Source: Coenobita brevimanus (taxonomy: Eukaryota; Arthropoda; Malacostraca; Decapoda; Coenobitidae). From it: 64,000 nucleotides of DNA. The translations under genes were made by a program, and so were the position numbers. The notes under the pieces are model-generated. The model did not search any database. It was not told the DNA's origin and saw only the letters and a program-made list of their open reading frames with translations. Positions within the stretch are counted from its first letter, which is position 1, and each line of letters starts with the position of its first letter. The stretch is taken from positions 22,403,785 to 22,467,784 of the forward strand of contig CM064712.1 in the NCBI GenBank assembly GCA_032717465.1. Reading direction: 5' to 3'. This document shows, piece after piece, positions 21,391 to 30,866 of the stretch.

Positions 21391-21768
21391 TGTTGGTGGT
21401 AGGTGGTGGCGACCATCATCCACTCACTTGATGTAGTGCTACCTACTTCTTCCTTAGCCTTTATCATTCTTTTTCTGTGCCTGTCCTCCTCTCTTCCTAT
21501 TTCTCCCATCTTTCCTGTCACTTCTTATTGCTTTTCTTTCCTTTACAGGTGGCTTTACATTGAGTTACAAGCCAAATGGTTTCCTGTAAGCCAAGAAACC
21601 ATTTACAACGCTGGGTGGTAACCATATAACCAAATCATACGTGCTCCCTACGTGTCAGCAAGTGGGTTGGTGGAGGGTTAGTGCCCCTCCCCATAAAGCA
21701 ACTAAGTCAAAGTCAAATGGCCACCCCTTACGGGATTATGGCGTCTGGCAATAGATAGATAGATAGAC
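21391..21768 (+). mobile_element. SINE1, forward copy
   Basis: Best reference copy of SINE1. It starts near TGGTGGTAGGTGGTGGCGAC, has a pyrimidine-rich stretch ending TTTCCTTTACAGGTGG, a hairpin (AAATGGTTTC, 11-base loop, GAAACCATTT), then GGAGGGTTAGTGCCCCTCCC resembling the RTE-A leader, and finally a 3' end TATGGCGTCTGGCAATAGAT with (GATA)n, shared with RTE-A. No ORF of note. Good A/B boxes were not found, unlike SINE2. Confidence 0.7.
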
Positions 21769-22431
21769 AAGAGTATATTGGTTTTCATACAGTAAAATAG
21801 GCGATATAAACGTTGTTTCACTCACCAAACACATCAGCATACCTGATCATCATTTCTGACTGTTTCTTCCTCTAATCCCATGTAAACTTTGTCCTCCACA
21901 TTGTCATCAATTGGGGAATCACCCTAGCCTTGAATTTCGTACCATGGCACGACATGTCTTTACTGGCCAGGTCACTTGTAACAGGTGAGTTGCCAAGACA
22001 ATGGTGTGTGGGTGGGGAGAGGGGTATTGTCACGCGGAGTAAGGCATTGTCCTTGCCTGGCATCTGGTAGAGGAAGGTGTCCCGTGTATACGTACCAAAA
22101 ATCATGCACGAAATTTGAAAAATGTGCAAATGACGGACCTCACAATTGCGGTGCGTTTTTATACGTCAATGGGAATCACAATGACAAAAGTTCGGACGTA
22201 TATATACGTCAACGGGAGTGTATCAGCAATACTTAAAGGAATAATATTCTGTGTTGAAATTTTATCCTTTTCATGTATTAACAATTATTATCCAGTAAAA
22301 GTGGTGAATTTTTGACAGTTATTGTTCAGTTGTAATCAGAGCATCTTACAACAGAGCATTCGCACAGTAAATGTAACTCACCAGTGGTAGAAAGTAAGAT
22401 TAACACTAAGCTAGAATGGAACAAATGATAT
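21769..22431. other. Unassigned sequence before the zinc-finger pseudogene
   Basis: No recognisable coding gene. Two TATACGTCAAYGGGA-type blocks lie near 22,160 and 22,204. The part nearest 22,432 may be non-coding remains of the pseudogene. Confidence 0.4.
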
Positions 22432-22876
22432 AATAGAGGTGGTAAAGGAAGAACCAAATGAAAAGTTGGGGTGTGAGGTGAGTGATAAAAGAATGGAGGT
22501 GGTAAAGGAAGAACCCGATGTAAAGTTAGAGTGTGAGGTGGGTGAAGAAATGTTCCTCAGTGAGAGTGAGATAAGGCAAGACACAGTGTCCCTCTTACCT
22601 GAAGTTCAGCAGTTCTAATGTTTAGAGTGTGGTGAAGCATTTCCTTTTAAGAACAGGCTTATCCAACATGCAGTGGTTCATTCAAGAGTGAAGAATTTCA
22701 AGTGTGCTGCGTGTGTTAAATTTTTTGGTCAGAATAATGAATGAAGAATTTCAGGTGTGATGAATGTGATAAACCATTTGCTAAGAAGAATGATCTGACA
22801 CAACACCTATTAATTCATTCAGGAGTGAGGAATTTCGAGTGCAATCAGTTTAATTTTCGTTTTTGAAAGCTCCAAC
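22432..22876 (+). pseudogene. Truncated C2H2 zinc-finger pseudogene
   Basis: A paralogue of the zinc-finger gene at 30,867-32,604. It has two acidic repeat units (EVVKEEPNEKLGCEVSDK, then EVVKEEPDVKLECEVGEE) where the main gene has six, then MFLSESEIRQDTVSLLPEV, a stop in place of a residue before the first finger (CLECGEAFPFKNRLIQHAVV), a degraded second finger (FKCAACVKFFGQNN), a frameshift, and one more finger sense (FRCDECDKPFAKKND) before a last damaged one. The sequence ends at ATGCATGCATGC, where the RTE-B LINE begins, so it was probably cut by that insertion. Confidence 0.8.
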
Positions 22877-22959
22877 ATGCATGCATGCATTGGCCTTGTC
22901 ACCTAATGGCAGCTTTCCATACTGCTCGATTTCCACCAAGTACCCTATTTAGTCCCTTA

Positions 22960-25900
22960 ACCCTGAGGTCACAGTCAGTGACCTCGTCCCAGGTCTTTTT
23001 TTGGTCTACCTCTCGCTACCCTACCCCCAACATTGACACTTCACACTCTTTGAACCCAGTTATCATCCCCCATCCTCTCTACATGCCCAAACCATCTCAA
23101 TCTACCTCTCCTTATCACAACACCAATATACTCCAGTCCCATGCTGCCTCTCAACTCTTCCATCGTAAACCTAGCCCCCCTAGGCCTCGCACTCAGGGAC
23201 ATACTGCACATCCACCTAATCATTGCCATTTCTATACATTTGAACCCACAAATATCCTCTTCCTTTACTGCCCAGGTCTTACAACCATGCAGCATTATTT
23301 TCCTAACATGCCTCATACAAAGATCCCTTCGCACTTAGGGAGAGCCCTCTCAGTGTCAGGAGAGGCAACAGCTCCCTGAACTTCTTCCAACCATTCCTCA
23401 CTCTGTCAACAGAGCTAGTTCCAGCCCCACCTCCAGCACATAGCATATCTCCCAAATAACAAAACTCTTCCACACACTCAAGAGACTCACCAGCACGTTC
23501 AATCCTTTCACATCTGGCACTATCCACAAGCTCCCCCCATCACACCACACCCATGAAAAAAATGTTATATCACAGTACTCCTAATACTGCTACATCTTTA
23601 ATGCACCCACTTATCACAAACACTGCATAAGATGGAATTACTTCCCACGCCCTTGTGGCAAATCGCAAATAGCCATTATCCCCCCTCTTCTTTGACAGTA
23701 CTACCCCCAGCTTTAGATACCATCACTTGCATTTACTCTGAAGCCATTGTTCCCCATACCATCTCTCCATTTCCTAAATCTTTACTCTGCCTCCCTTTCA
23801 TTCTTTGCAATCAACGCCAAATTATCAGCATACAACATCTCCCACGAGTGTCCATTTTTGAAGTCATGTGAGAGGGCTTCAGCTACGATAATAAACAACA
23901 AGGGGCTCAAGACTGACCCCTGATGCACACCAGCATTCATGGAAAGCTCTTCACTCAATTCTCCATACACCCATACCAGGGTGCAAGCACCCACATACAT
24001 GGCCATAACCACCATAACCAGCCACTCCTCGATCCAAGCTTTCTCATTGCCCACTGTGTAGGGACTCTGTCAAAGGCCTTCTCCAAATAAAAAAAAAACA
24101 AAGTACGGTTCCCTTTTCTTTCCTGTATATTTTTTCTGAAGCTGTCGAACAGTGAATGTTGCATCAATGGTCCTTTTGCCTGGCATAAACCCAAACTACA
24201 TCTCATCAATATTCATTCCTTCTCTAATCATACCCTCTAGAACTCCCTCCATTACCTTCATTATATGGTCTGAAAGCTTTATACCTATATAATTGCCTCT
24301 TTCCAGGGTATCATCCATCCCCTTGTACACATATACAGTTACACTCTATAGCCAATTTTCTGGGACAACACACTCATATATAATCGTATTTATCAGATCA
24401 GTGACTAACCCCACTCCTATATCTTCTGAGGCTTTCAGCATTTCAGCAATCAACCCATACACTGCTGCTGCCTTCCTACCTGCATCCTGCCTATTGCCCT
24501 GCTCACAGTAGCAGTGTCAATCAAAGAACAAGGGCCAAACACTGGATCTGTTAAACTCCTTATTCAACAACCAGTTGTAGTGCTCTCTCCAGGCATCATT
24601 AATATCCTCACCGTTCACCAGTACTTTTCCTTTATCATTCTTCACGTACTGCTCACCTGTCATATGCCTGTTCTCCCTCTTCATCTGGTTTGCCACCTTA
24701 AATATCATATTTTTCCTTTCTCCACTATTTAGGTTATCAAGTAAAAGTCTCTGAGATCCATACGTTGCCCTGTAAACCTCTCTTCTAGCCCTATTCTTGG
24801 CAGCCAAGTATTCTTTTCTGCTACCATCTCTTCTGCACTCCCAGAAAAGCTTTTTTTTCTCCTTAACTGTAGCTTGTATGCCCTCATCCCACCACCAGGT
24901 TACTTTATGTCTTGGAGGGCCTCTAGTCTATCCATGCACTGAATCATTAACTCTCATGAGGTTGTTCTTGAGGGCTCTATACTGTTCATTAACACTTCTG
25001 TCAGTTTCTCCCCGTTCAGCCACCACTCTACTCATCTCACTATAGAAGGCATCCCTTACTGCTTGGTTTTTCAACTTCCATATTTTCCTCTTAGGTGCAT
25101 AGGTTCTCGTTTTTCATCACCCACTCCTTAAGCACCATGTTACATATCTATAACTTGTTTTGCAGCACACATTCTTGCTTCTTATAACTTTAACATCCCT
25201 CACTAACCTCCTGTCAGCCCTCTTGACCAAGTAATAGTCCATCTGGCTGCTGTTTCCCCTAGACTCATATGTACTCAACCTACCCTTTCTTTTCCTAAAA
25301 TGTGTGTTGCACACAATCATGGTCATTGCCTCCCCAAATTCGAGCGTCCTTACCCTTTCTCATTTCTCGTACCATATGCACATCCCCCTTATACTGCTTC
25401 TTATCCCTGAGCTACTTCCCCTACATAACCATTTAAGTCCCCTCCCAGAACTACAATCTCATCATCCCTCATACCACTTACTACATGTATTGCATCATCC
25501 CAGAATCTATTCTTCTCTCCCTCATCCAAACCTGCCTGTGGAACATATGCCAATATAAATGCAAACATGATTCTACCAAACAAAGTTTTCACTATTATCC
25601 TATCACTGACACTCATTACATTCATACATATTCCACCCATTTCTCCCCAACCAGCACACCTACACCACCATATCCATCTGCCCTACTCTGCCAGAACGAC
25701 TTGTAATGTGCATCCCTCCTGGCAATTATTCTGGCTGATCCTCCTGTGTACCTGACTTTCTGCACACATCCCACATTCATCCATCCATCGTCCAATCCTG
25801 TGTTGCCCTATGAGGAGTGTAAGAGCCCGGGGCTAGACAAGTTGGTCCTGATATCCACCCACTTCCTACTAAATGCTTCAATCACTTCCCCCACTCTACC

Positions 25901-25985
25901 CCTCAAACTTCTGACAGTCCATGACGCCACACTGATCCCCTTGGGTGATTTAGTTTCTTTAGGCTTGCTTAGAAGACCTTTCTTT
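22960..25985 (-). pseudogene. RTE-B endonuclease-reverse transcriptase relic
   Basis: In minus-strand order. Endonuclease: ISVASWTVRSLRGRVGEVIE (25,950 downward), CVQKVRYTGGSARIIARRDA, FAFILAYVPQAGLDEGEKNR, EIVVLGGDLNGYVGEVAQG (about 25,420). Linker: REVYRATYGSQRLLLDNL (24,770) and WREHYNWLLNKEF. RT: FFYLEKAFDRVPTQWAMRK (24,090), AGVHQGSVLSPLLF (23,920), MLYADNLALIAKNE (23,830). C-terminus: CKTWAVKEEDICGFK (23,270) and LRWFGHVERMGDDNW (23,070). The catalytic box reads YADN instead of YADD. There are many frame breaks, one of them a missing T near 25,090 that copy 2 retains. Confidence 0.85.
25771..25850 (-). mobile_element. 5'-truncated SINE2 inside the RTE-B endonuclease
   Basis: Reading minus, the endonuclease sense runs WVDI, is broken by about 80 bases, then resumes CVQKVRY. 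The intervening bases (CAACTTGTCTAGCCCCGGGC, then GGATTGGACGATGGATGGAT) match the 3' end of SINE2 at 8829-8911. The insertion lies in the same orientation as its host LINE. Confidence 0.65.
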
Positions 25986-26410
25986 CATGTCATAATTGGT
26001 AAGAATAAATAAAATGGGGAGAGACATACCACAGGCCCCACCTACCTGCATAGCCCCAGGCCTAAGCATGGAATCTGGGACCCATAGCTCACCATCCATG
26101 ACCAGTGGCTGTAGCAGTGGCCTCGGGGCACCTTGCCAGGACGGCTACAGGGACACCCTCCAAGCGTGCCTTGGCACTGCCCTGCCATAGTTATACACCC
26201 ACTGATAAGGCAATCTCCTGGGGCACTACTCTCAGGTTAGGGCCCCTCTCTGTTGGATGAAAGCAGCAGCCTGGTAACCACAATCCCCTTAAGGACATAT
26301 TGAACCCCATCCCATCTTGGCACCAAAATCTATGCTGGCGGAGCCCCCATCATGCCTCCCCACAACAGCCTTGTGTCTACTTGGGCAATACCATGTGCGG
26401 CAGATCTAGC

Positions 26411-27025
26411 GAAAAAAAACTCAGCCAAGTAGACACAGATCAGCTGACCAACCAAAACAGTCAAGATGGCAGAGGATGCTGGTCAAGCACTGATTGAAGA
26501 AGTTTATATGATAAGACTGTATGCTCAACCGTGAATAAAACTCCCATGTAACACAGTAATAATCTTCTTCGTTTACAAATGGGAACGTGCTGACCGATCC
26601 ACCTCATTCTTTTGTTCTCTTCACTCGGCAGGTGGAAAAACTTGCTCGCTGAGCAACTCTGTCTACCAGCAGAGCATTCTGTGGCCCCCTGTGGCGCTCG
26701 GCCAAGTAGACAGAAGGCAGGTCTACCACTAAATAGCGGGGGCAAAGTTTTCTGGCCGTATGCCCTTGTTGGCGTCAACCCCTGTGACATAGTGAGATAT
26801 GTTGTGTGATATGTAAAGCACATGTAGAGTAGTGCATGAGATAGTTAGAGGAAAGTGTTTGGGAATGTATGCTGATCTGTTCTTGTTAGTGTCATACTGA
26901 AAAGGTCAGCAGAGAGGGATGGTCTAGTAGCTAGTGTAACAGGAGCACCAGCTCTCCCTATCACCAGCAGTCCCATTCCTCTTGAGAGTACCATCCTGAT
27001 CAGCTGGTGCTACAGCCTACTCCCA
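26411..27025. other. Unassigned sequence with a weak THAP-like minus-strand ORF
   Basis: A 120-codon minus-strand frame (26,823-26,461) contains SKFFHLPSEENKRMRWIGQH, which resembles the FHxFP...W core of THAP zinc fingers, but the full C2CH spacing is not visible. On the plus strand an ATG in good context at 26,466 opens only 22 codons. Neither is called as a gene. Confidence 0.3.
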
Positions 27026-27300
27026 ACTCCCTTTAATGGCAAATACTCAGACAAAGTGGCATCCATTGTGCCACCTCTCCAAGTCTTCTGTGCTACATGG
27101 GCATCTGGTAGTGCTCATGACTGGACTGTCACACTGTCATATTGCAGAACTTCTGCCTATCAGAATTCTTTTATTCCCTGAACTGCATCTCTTTGGAACT
27201 CGCATTCCCAGAGTGGTTTCCCCCCAAACTTCAAACTGTGACTGTTTAAGCCCAATTGTTTACAAATTTTTTATGCATGGAGGACACGTGTAATCTGGTG
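27026..27300 (+). mobile_element. Jockey/CR1-type LINE 3' fragment
   Basis: Related along its length to 41,435-41,731. In forward frames it gives HIAELLPIRILLFPELHLF and then TRIPRVVSPQTSNCD. This corresponds to the RTA-LWN-LP type C-terminal region of Jockey/CR1 RT proteins. It is frameshifted and lacks all RT motifs. Confidence 0.55.
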
Positions 27301-27347
27301 TATGGATTTTTTTTTTCTTCGTCTTCCTCTGTTCAGTTATTAAAAAA

Positions 27348-28056
27348 AAAAAAAAAAATCCATCCATACTCATCACAATATGCAAGTACTTTAATGCACT
27401 CACATTTTTCCATTTCCTCATCATCCAACCTCACTGTACTTTCAGTGACTTCATTTTTCTTGAAGACCATAACTTTACTCTTCCTGACATTCACCTTTAG
27501 ATTCTGTTTCTTACACACTCTTCCAAACTCATTCACCAAGCTTTGCAGTTCCCCTTATCTTCATCTAACAGTACAGTAACATCTGCAAACAATACAGGAA
27601 GTTTCCAAACACTGTCCTCTCTCATGGAGGGCTACTCCAATATCCACTGCCCTGCCTTGTATCTCTTTTATAACCCCATCCATATGCAGATTGAACAGCC
27701 ATGGAAACATGACACTTCCCTATATCAATCTGACATCAAAAAAGAAAAATTCACTCAGTTCACGATCCAAACACACACTGCAGCCTTAGCACCGTCATAC
27801 ATACTCTTCGCAGCTTCAACAACTTCCCATTTACTTCATATATTCTTAGTATTTTCCACATTCCTTGCCCATCCACTTTGTCATATGCTTTCTCCAAATC
27901 CATGAAGGCTGCATAAAATTTCTTTCCCTTCTCTAGAAATATTTCCACTAAAGACCTAAGGATGAATATCTGATCTGGACAAACTCTTCCCTACCTAAAA
28001 TCTCCCTGTTCTTCTCCAACTAACTCCTCTGTTATTTCACTACCTCTGTCAATCAA
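27348..28056 (-). mobile_element. Old RTE-A fragment, part 1
   Basis: Minus-strand RTE-A remnant: KKFYAAFMDLEKAYDKVDGQ near 27,900 and FGRVCKKQNLKVNVRKSKVM near 27,500. It differs clearly from the younger RTE-A copies and is abutted by a poly-A/T tract at 27,340-27,357. It is interrupted at about 28,057 by a TIR element; the missing continuation (the GGNRGI-type RT segment) resumes at 29,662. Confidence 0.75.
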
Positions 28057-28319
28057 GGGGGTATCACACGGTACTTGATATCATGGTTTGCCAAAGAAAT
28101 CATGGTAACCACCCAAGAAACTGTGGTAGCCTCAAGGATTTCGTAGGCAAAACTGGATTCGGTTCAAATCCATTCCTGCTGACGAAACTAGGTACAAAAC
28201 GTTTTCTCTCTCACAGCAGAGTGAGCTGAATGGAGAACTAGGAGGCTATAGTGCAGTATTTTGTTTATTTTTTAAAAGTTATCATTCTCTCCTAGAGTTC
28301 CTATTACTTTCCATTATAT

Positions 28320-29154
28320 ATCTATCTATCTATCTATTGCCAGACGCCTCAATCCCGTTTGGGGTGGCCACAAACAAATCGCCTCCAAGTCGCCCTGTCC
28401 CCCGCCATTTCACTGCCCTGCTCCCAACTTACACCCCCTCATATACCTCTCCACCCCATCCCTCCATCTCATCCTCGGCCTCCCCCTCCCTCTTTCTCCC
28501 TCCACCTCACTCACACACACTTTGTCAGTCCTTCACCCTCCATCCTCTCCATATGGCCAAACCACCTCAGTGTGTTCCTCATAACGCTTCCTATCACATC
28601 CACACCACAACGCTCCTTTATATTCTCATTCGTCAGCCTGTCTCTCAATGTGACTCCACAGGCTCCTCTTAAATAACTCATTTCCACTGCTCTCACTCTT
28701 GACTCGTGTCCTTCCAACAACGTCCAAGCTTCACTTCCATACGTTAGAGTTGGTATCACAATACTGTCATGTAGTAACTTTTTCACTTCCATGCTCACTT
28801 CCCTGTTTCTTATCACTTCTTTCAAAGAACCAGCAACCTTTCTTCCCTGCTGTACCCTTTCAAGCACTTCACCCTCCAAACCTCCATCCTTACTCATCAC
28901 ACTACCCAAGTACTTAAACGTACTCACATTTTCCAATTCCTCACCATCCAACCTCGCTGTACATTCACTGACTTCACCTCTCTCAAAGACCATCACTTTA
29001 CTCTTCCCTACATTCACCTTTAAATTCCGTTTCTTACACACTCTCCCAAACTCATCCACCAAGCCTTGCAGCTCCCTTCGTCTTCACTCAACAACACAGT
29101 ATCATCTGCAAACAATAGTACAGGGAGTTTCCAAACACTATCCTCTCTCACCAG
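28320..29154 (-). mobile_element. 5'-truncated RTE-A copy inside the TIR element
   Basis: Minus-strand RTE-A 3' part with a (GATA)n tail (CTAT repeats at 28,318-28,338) and truncation after DSVWKLPVLLFADDTVLLSE. A frame of 183 codons (29,062-28,511) covers FGRVCKKRNLKVNVGKSKVM through LRWFGHMERMEGEGLTKCV. Much closer to the other RTE-A copies than the old fragment around it, so it inserted later. Confidence 0.85.
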
Positions 29155-29372
29155 GCTTAAATAACCTTTTATATCGTGCACGGGTGAAATAACAATGTCG
29201 ATAATTCAGTGGTTTACATTGGGGTGCGGATATAACACACCACGCTGGGTGAAAGAGTATTGTATGTATCTCACCGTTCATTCAACACTGCAGATACGAT
29301 GGCATCTGGGCAGATAGTATGGAAAAGGGCTGCTGAAACTGCCCTCATTGAAAAAATAAGGCCATTCCCTTG

Positions 29373-29630
29373 TCACAAGAAGGCAGCTCCACAGCCACCT
29401 TGTGGTTTTGGCTGCCACTGCTTCTTCACAAATGTCACCACTGCAAGAGCCAATGCAGCAATCACTTTGCCGTCATCAAATTCAAGAAAAGCCATGTTGC
29501 GTGTGAGACGGTAGGACAGACTCTGATATGCTTTGTTTACATTTTTGCTGACAGTCGGCAGCGTTTGAGGAACGTTTGTGATAGGGTTTGTGCCTGGTTC
29601 CAGCAAACCAGGAACGCGTTCCGTCAGCAA
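29373..29630 (-). other. Unidentified 85-codon minus ORF in the TIR element
   Basis: Begins MLTERVPGLLEPGTNPITN and includes NMAFLEFDDGKVIAALALAV. It lies close to the right TIR, where a transposase or accessory protein exon could begin, but I do not recognise a family and no catalytic motif is present. Conserved in copy 2 (58,076-58,333) with two substitutions. Confidence 0.3.
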
Positions 29631-29661
29631 ACCATGATTTCAGGTACCGTGTGATACGCCC

Positions 29662-29735
29662 TTATGTATCCTACCATATACTTCTCCTATTATATTAAGA
29701 AGACAAATTCCTCTATGATCACCATACACCCGCAT
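29662..29735 (-). mobile_element. Old RTE-A fragment, part 2
   Basis: TATCCTACCATATACTTCTC and then AAGAAGACAAATTCCTC match RTE-A bases at 36,625-36,690. They follow on from part 1 (which ends at CTCTGTCAAT), so the two are one copy split by the TIR element. Confidence 0.75.
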
Positions 29736-29899
29736 CAGATACCGAGATGTGACTTTTTAAAATGTATCAGGCAGTGGAAAGAATGCTTGGCTATGTGTGT
29801 CAAGTCAGAAGGGACGTGCATGAGGGGGATTAGTATCCTAGCTAAACAGGTTAGTTATTTATTTTTTTAGAGCCTAACATTGGATACTTTCTGAAAGAT

Positions 29900-30045
29900 C
29901 TCATATAACCAACCCACCAGTTCCCTACCTGTTATCAAGTGGGTTGGCTGATGGTTTATGCCCCTCGCGGTAAAACCACTAACTCAGTGACAAACGGCCA
30001 CTCCTTATGGAATTATGGCATCTGACTATAGATAGATAGATAGAC
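29900..30045 (+). mobile_element. 5'-truncated SINE1
   Basis: CATATAACCAA, AAGTGGGTTGGCTGATGG, then ACGGCCACTCCTTATGGAAT, GGCATCTGACTATAGATAGA and a (GATA)n tail. Diverged from the 21.4 kb copy but colinear with its 3' half. Confidence 0.7.
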
Positions 30046-30866
30046 ACACTCCTCTCATTGGTACTTAACTATGCACTGTCTCGTAACTACCTGGAAATCA
30101 TCCTTGTCATCTAGCTTGGTCTGAACCTTAACCAACCTTATCTCTAAATTACCTACCATTCCTAACACTTCTACCACTTACTCTTCACCATACTAGCCTC
30201 AGTCTCCCACACTTTTGACCAAACATTTACATTAATGTCCTTACTGTTTCTCCAAATTTCAGTACTAAGCCTAGTTGCTAAAATGCTTTATTTTTTATTT
30301 TTCCATTTATTTATATTTTTTAAGAAAAAGATACAAGCAAAATGAAGGCTCATTGGGTGGTGTTTTCAAATTCATGAAGAATCTAGTCTAATGGTAGCTC
30401 TTTTTTCAGGTCCACAGATGAAATTATATCAGTGAAGCTGACACAAGCAATGTTGTCATCAGGGAGCTGCCTGAGTAATACATGGTAAAGTGTTGACAGA
30501 TCCATAGACACATCTTGTGTTAACTCAGTAGAGTACATCCTACGTGAAGTACCTCTTCCAGATATGGGTGACATATATTGTCTGTTCATAATGTCTTTCA
30601 TTGTAAGAAGCATATATGAATCATGTGACGAGTGGTAGGAGTTGATCCAAGATCATTTAGCTGTTGTGATATCCATTGCATTTACTGCTGTACAGCTGCT
30701 GTGTAGACGCTGGATAAGAAATGGTAGAATATTAGATGCAATGGTATTGTAGATTGCATTAACAGCATAAAATAACAGTGAACTATTCATTCAAAATATG
30801 GTTACAAAGTATTTGGAAATGCAGAAGTAGGTATTGTTCAGAAATAATGACCCCTGTATCAGCAGT
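30046..30866 (+). other. Upstream region of the zinc-finger gene
   Basis: Non-coding as far as I can tell. A minus-strand frame of 76 codons (30,613-30,383) has no family resemblance. TTGTTCAG at 30,834-30,841 could be a splice acceptor ahead of the ATG at 30,867, so an upstream exon is possible. Part of it is homologous to 10,130-10,560. Confidence 0.45.

Larger units (their letters stand above)
22877..26410 (-). mobile_element. RTE-B LINE, nearly full-length but decayed
   Basis: Minus-strand RTE-type LINE with its C-terminal end near 22,960, a short 3' UTR and an (ATGC)n tail at about 22,876-22,891 in the zinc-finger pseudogene. The 5' region from about 25,985 to 26,410 is non-coding and richer in GC; its outer limit is uncertain. 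A SINE2 fragment interrupts the endonuclease. Confidence 0.75.
28057..29661. mobile_element. TIR DNA element inserted in the old RTE-A
   Basis: The left end GGGGGTATCACACGGTAC, then ATCATGGTTTGC, is mirrored at the right end by GCAAACCATGAT and GTACCGTGTGATACGCCC. This makes an inverted repeat of about 36 bp with few mismatches. The flanks on both sides are contiguous parts of one RTE-A copy, which independently proves the boundaries to within a few bases. The superfamily is not resolved; the target duplication is not clear. The interior holds a younger RTE-A fragment and a 85-codon minus ORF. Confidence 0.75.

Noticed and set aside
26466..26534. Short plus-strand ORF opening MAEDAGQALIEEV, reminiscent of a MADF-domain start
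   Set aside because: Only 22 codons before a stop, overlapping a different weak ORF on the other strand; no supporting downstream sense.
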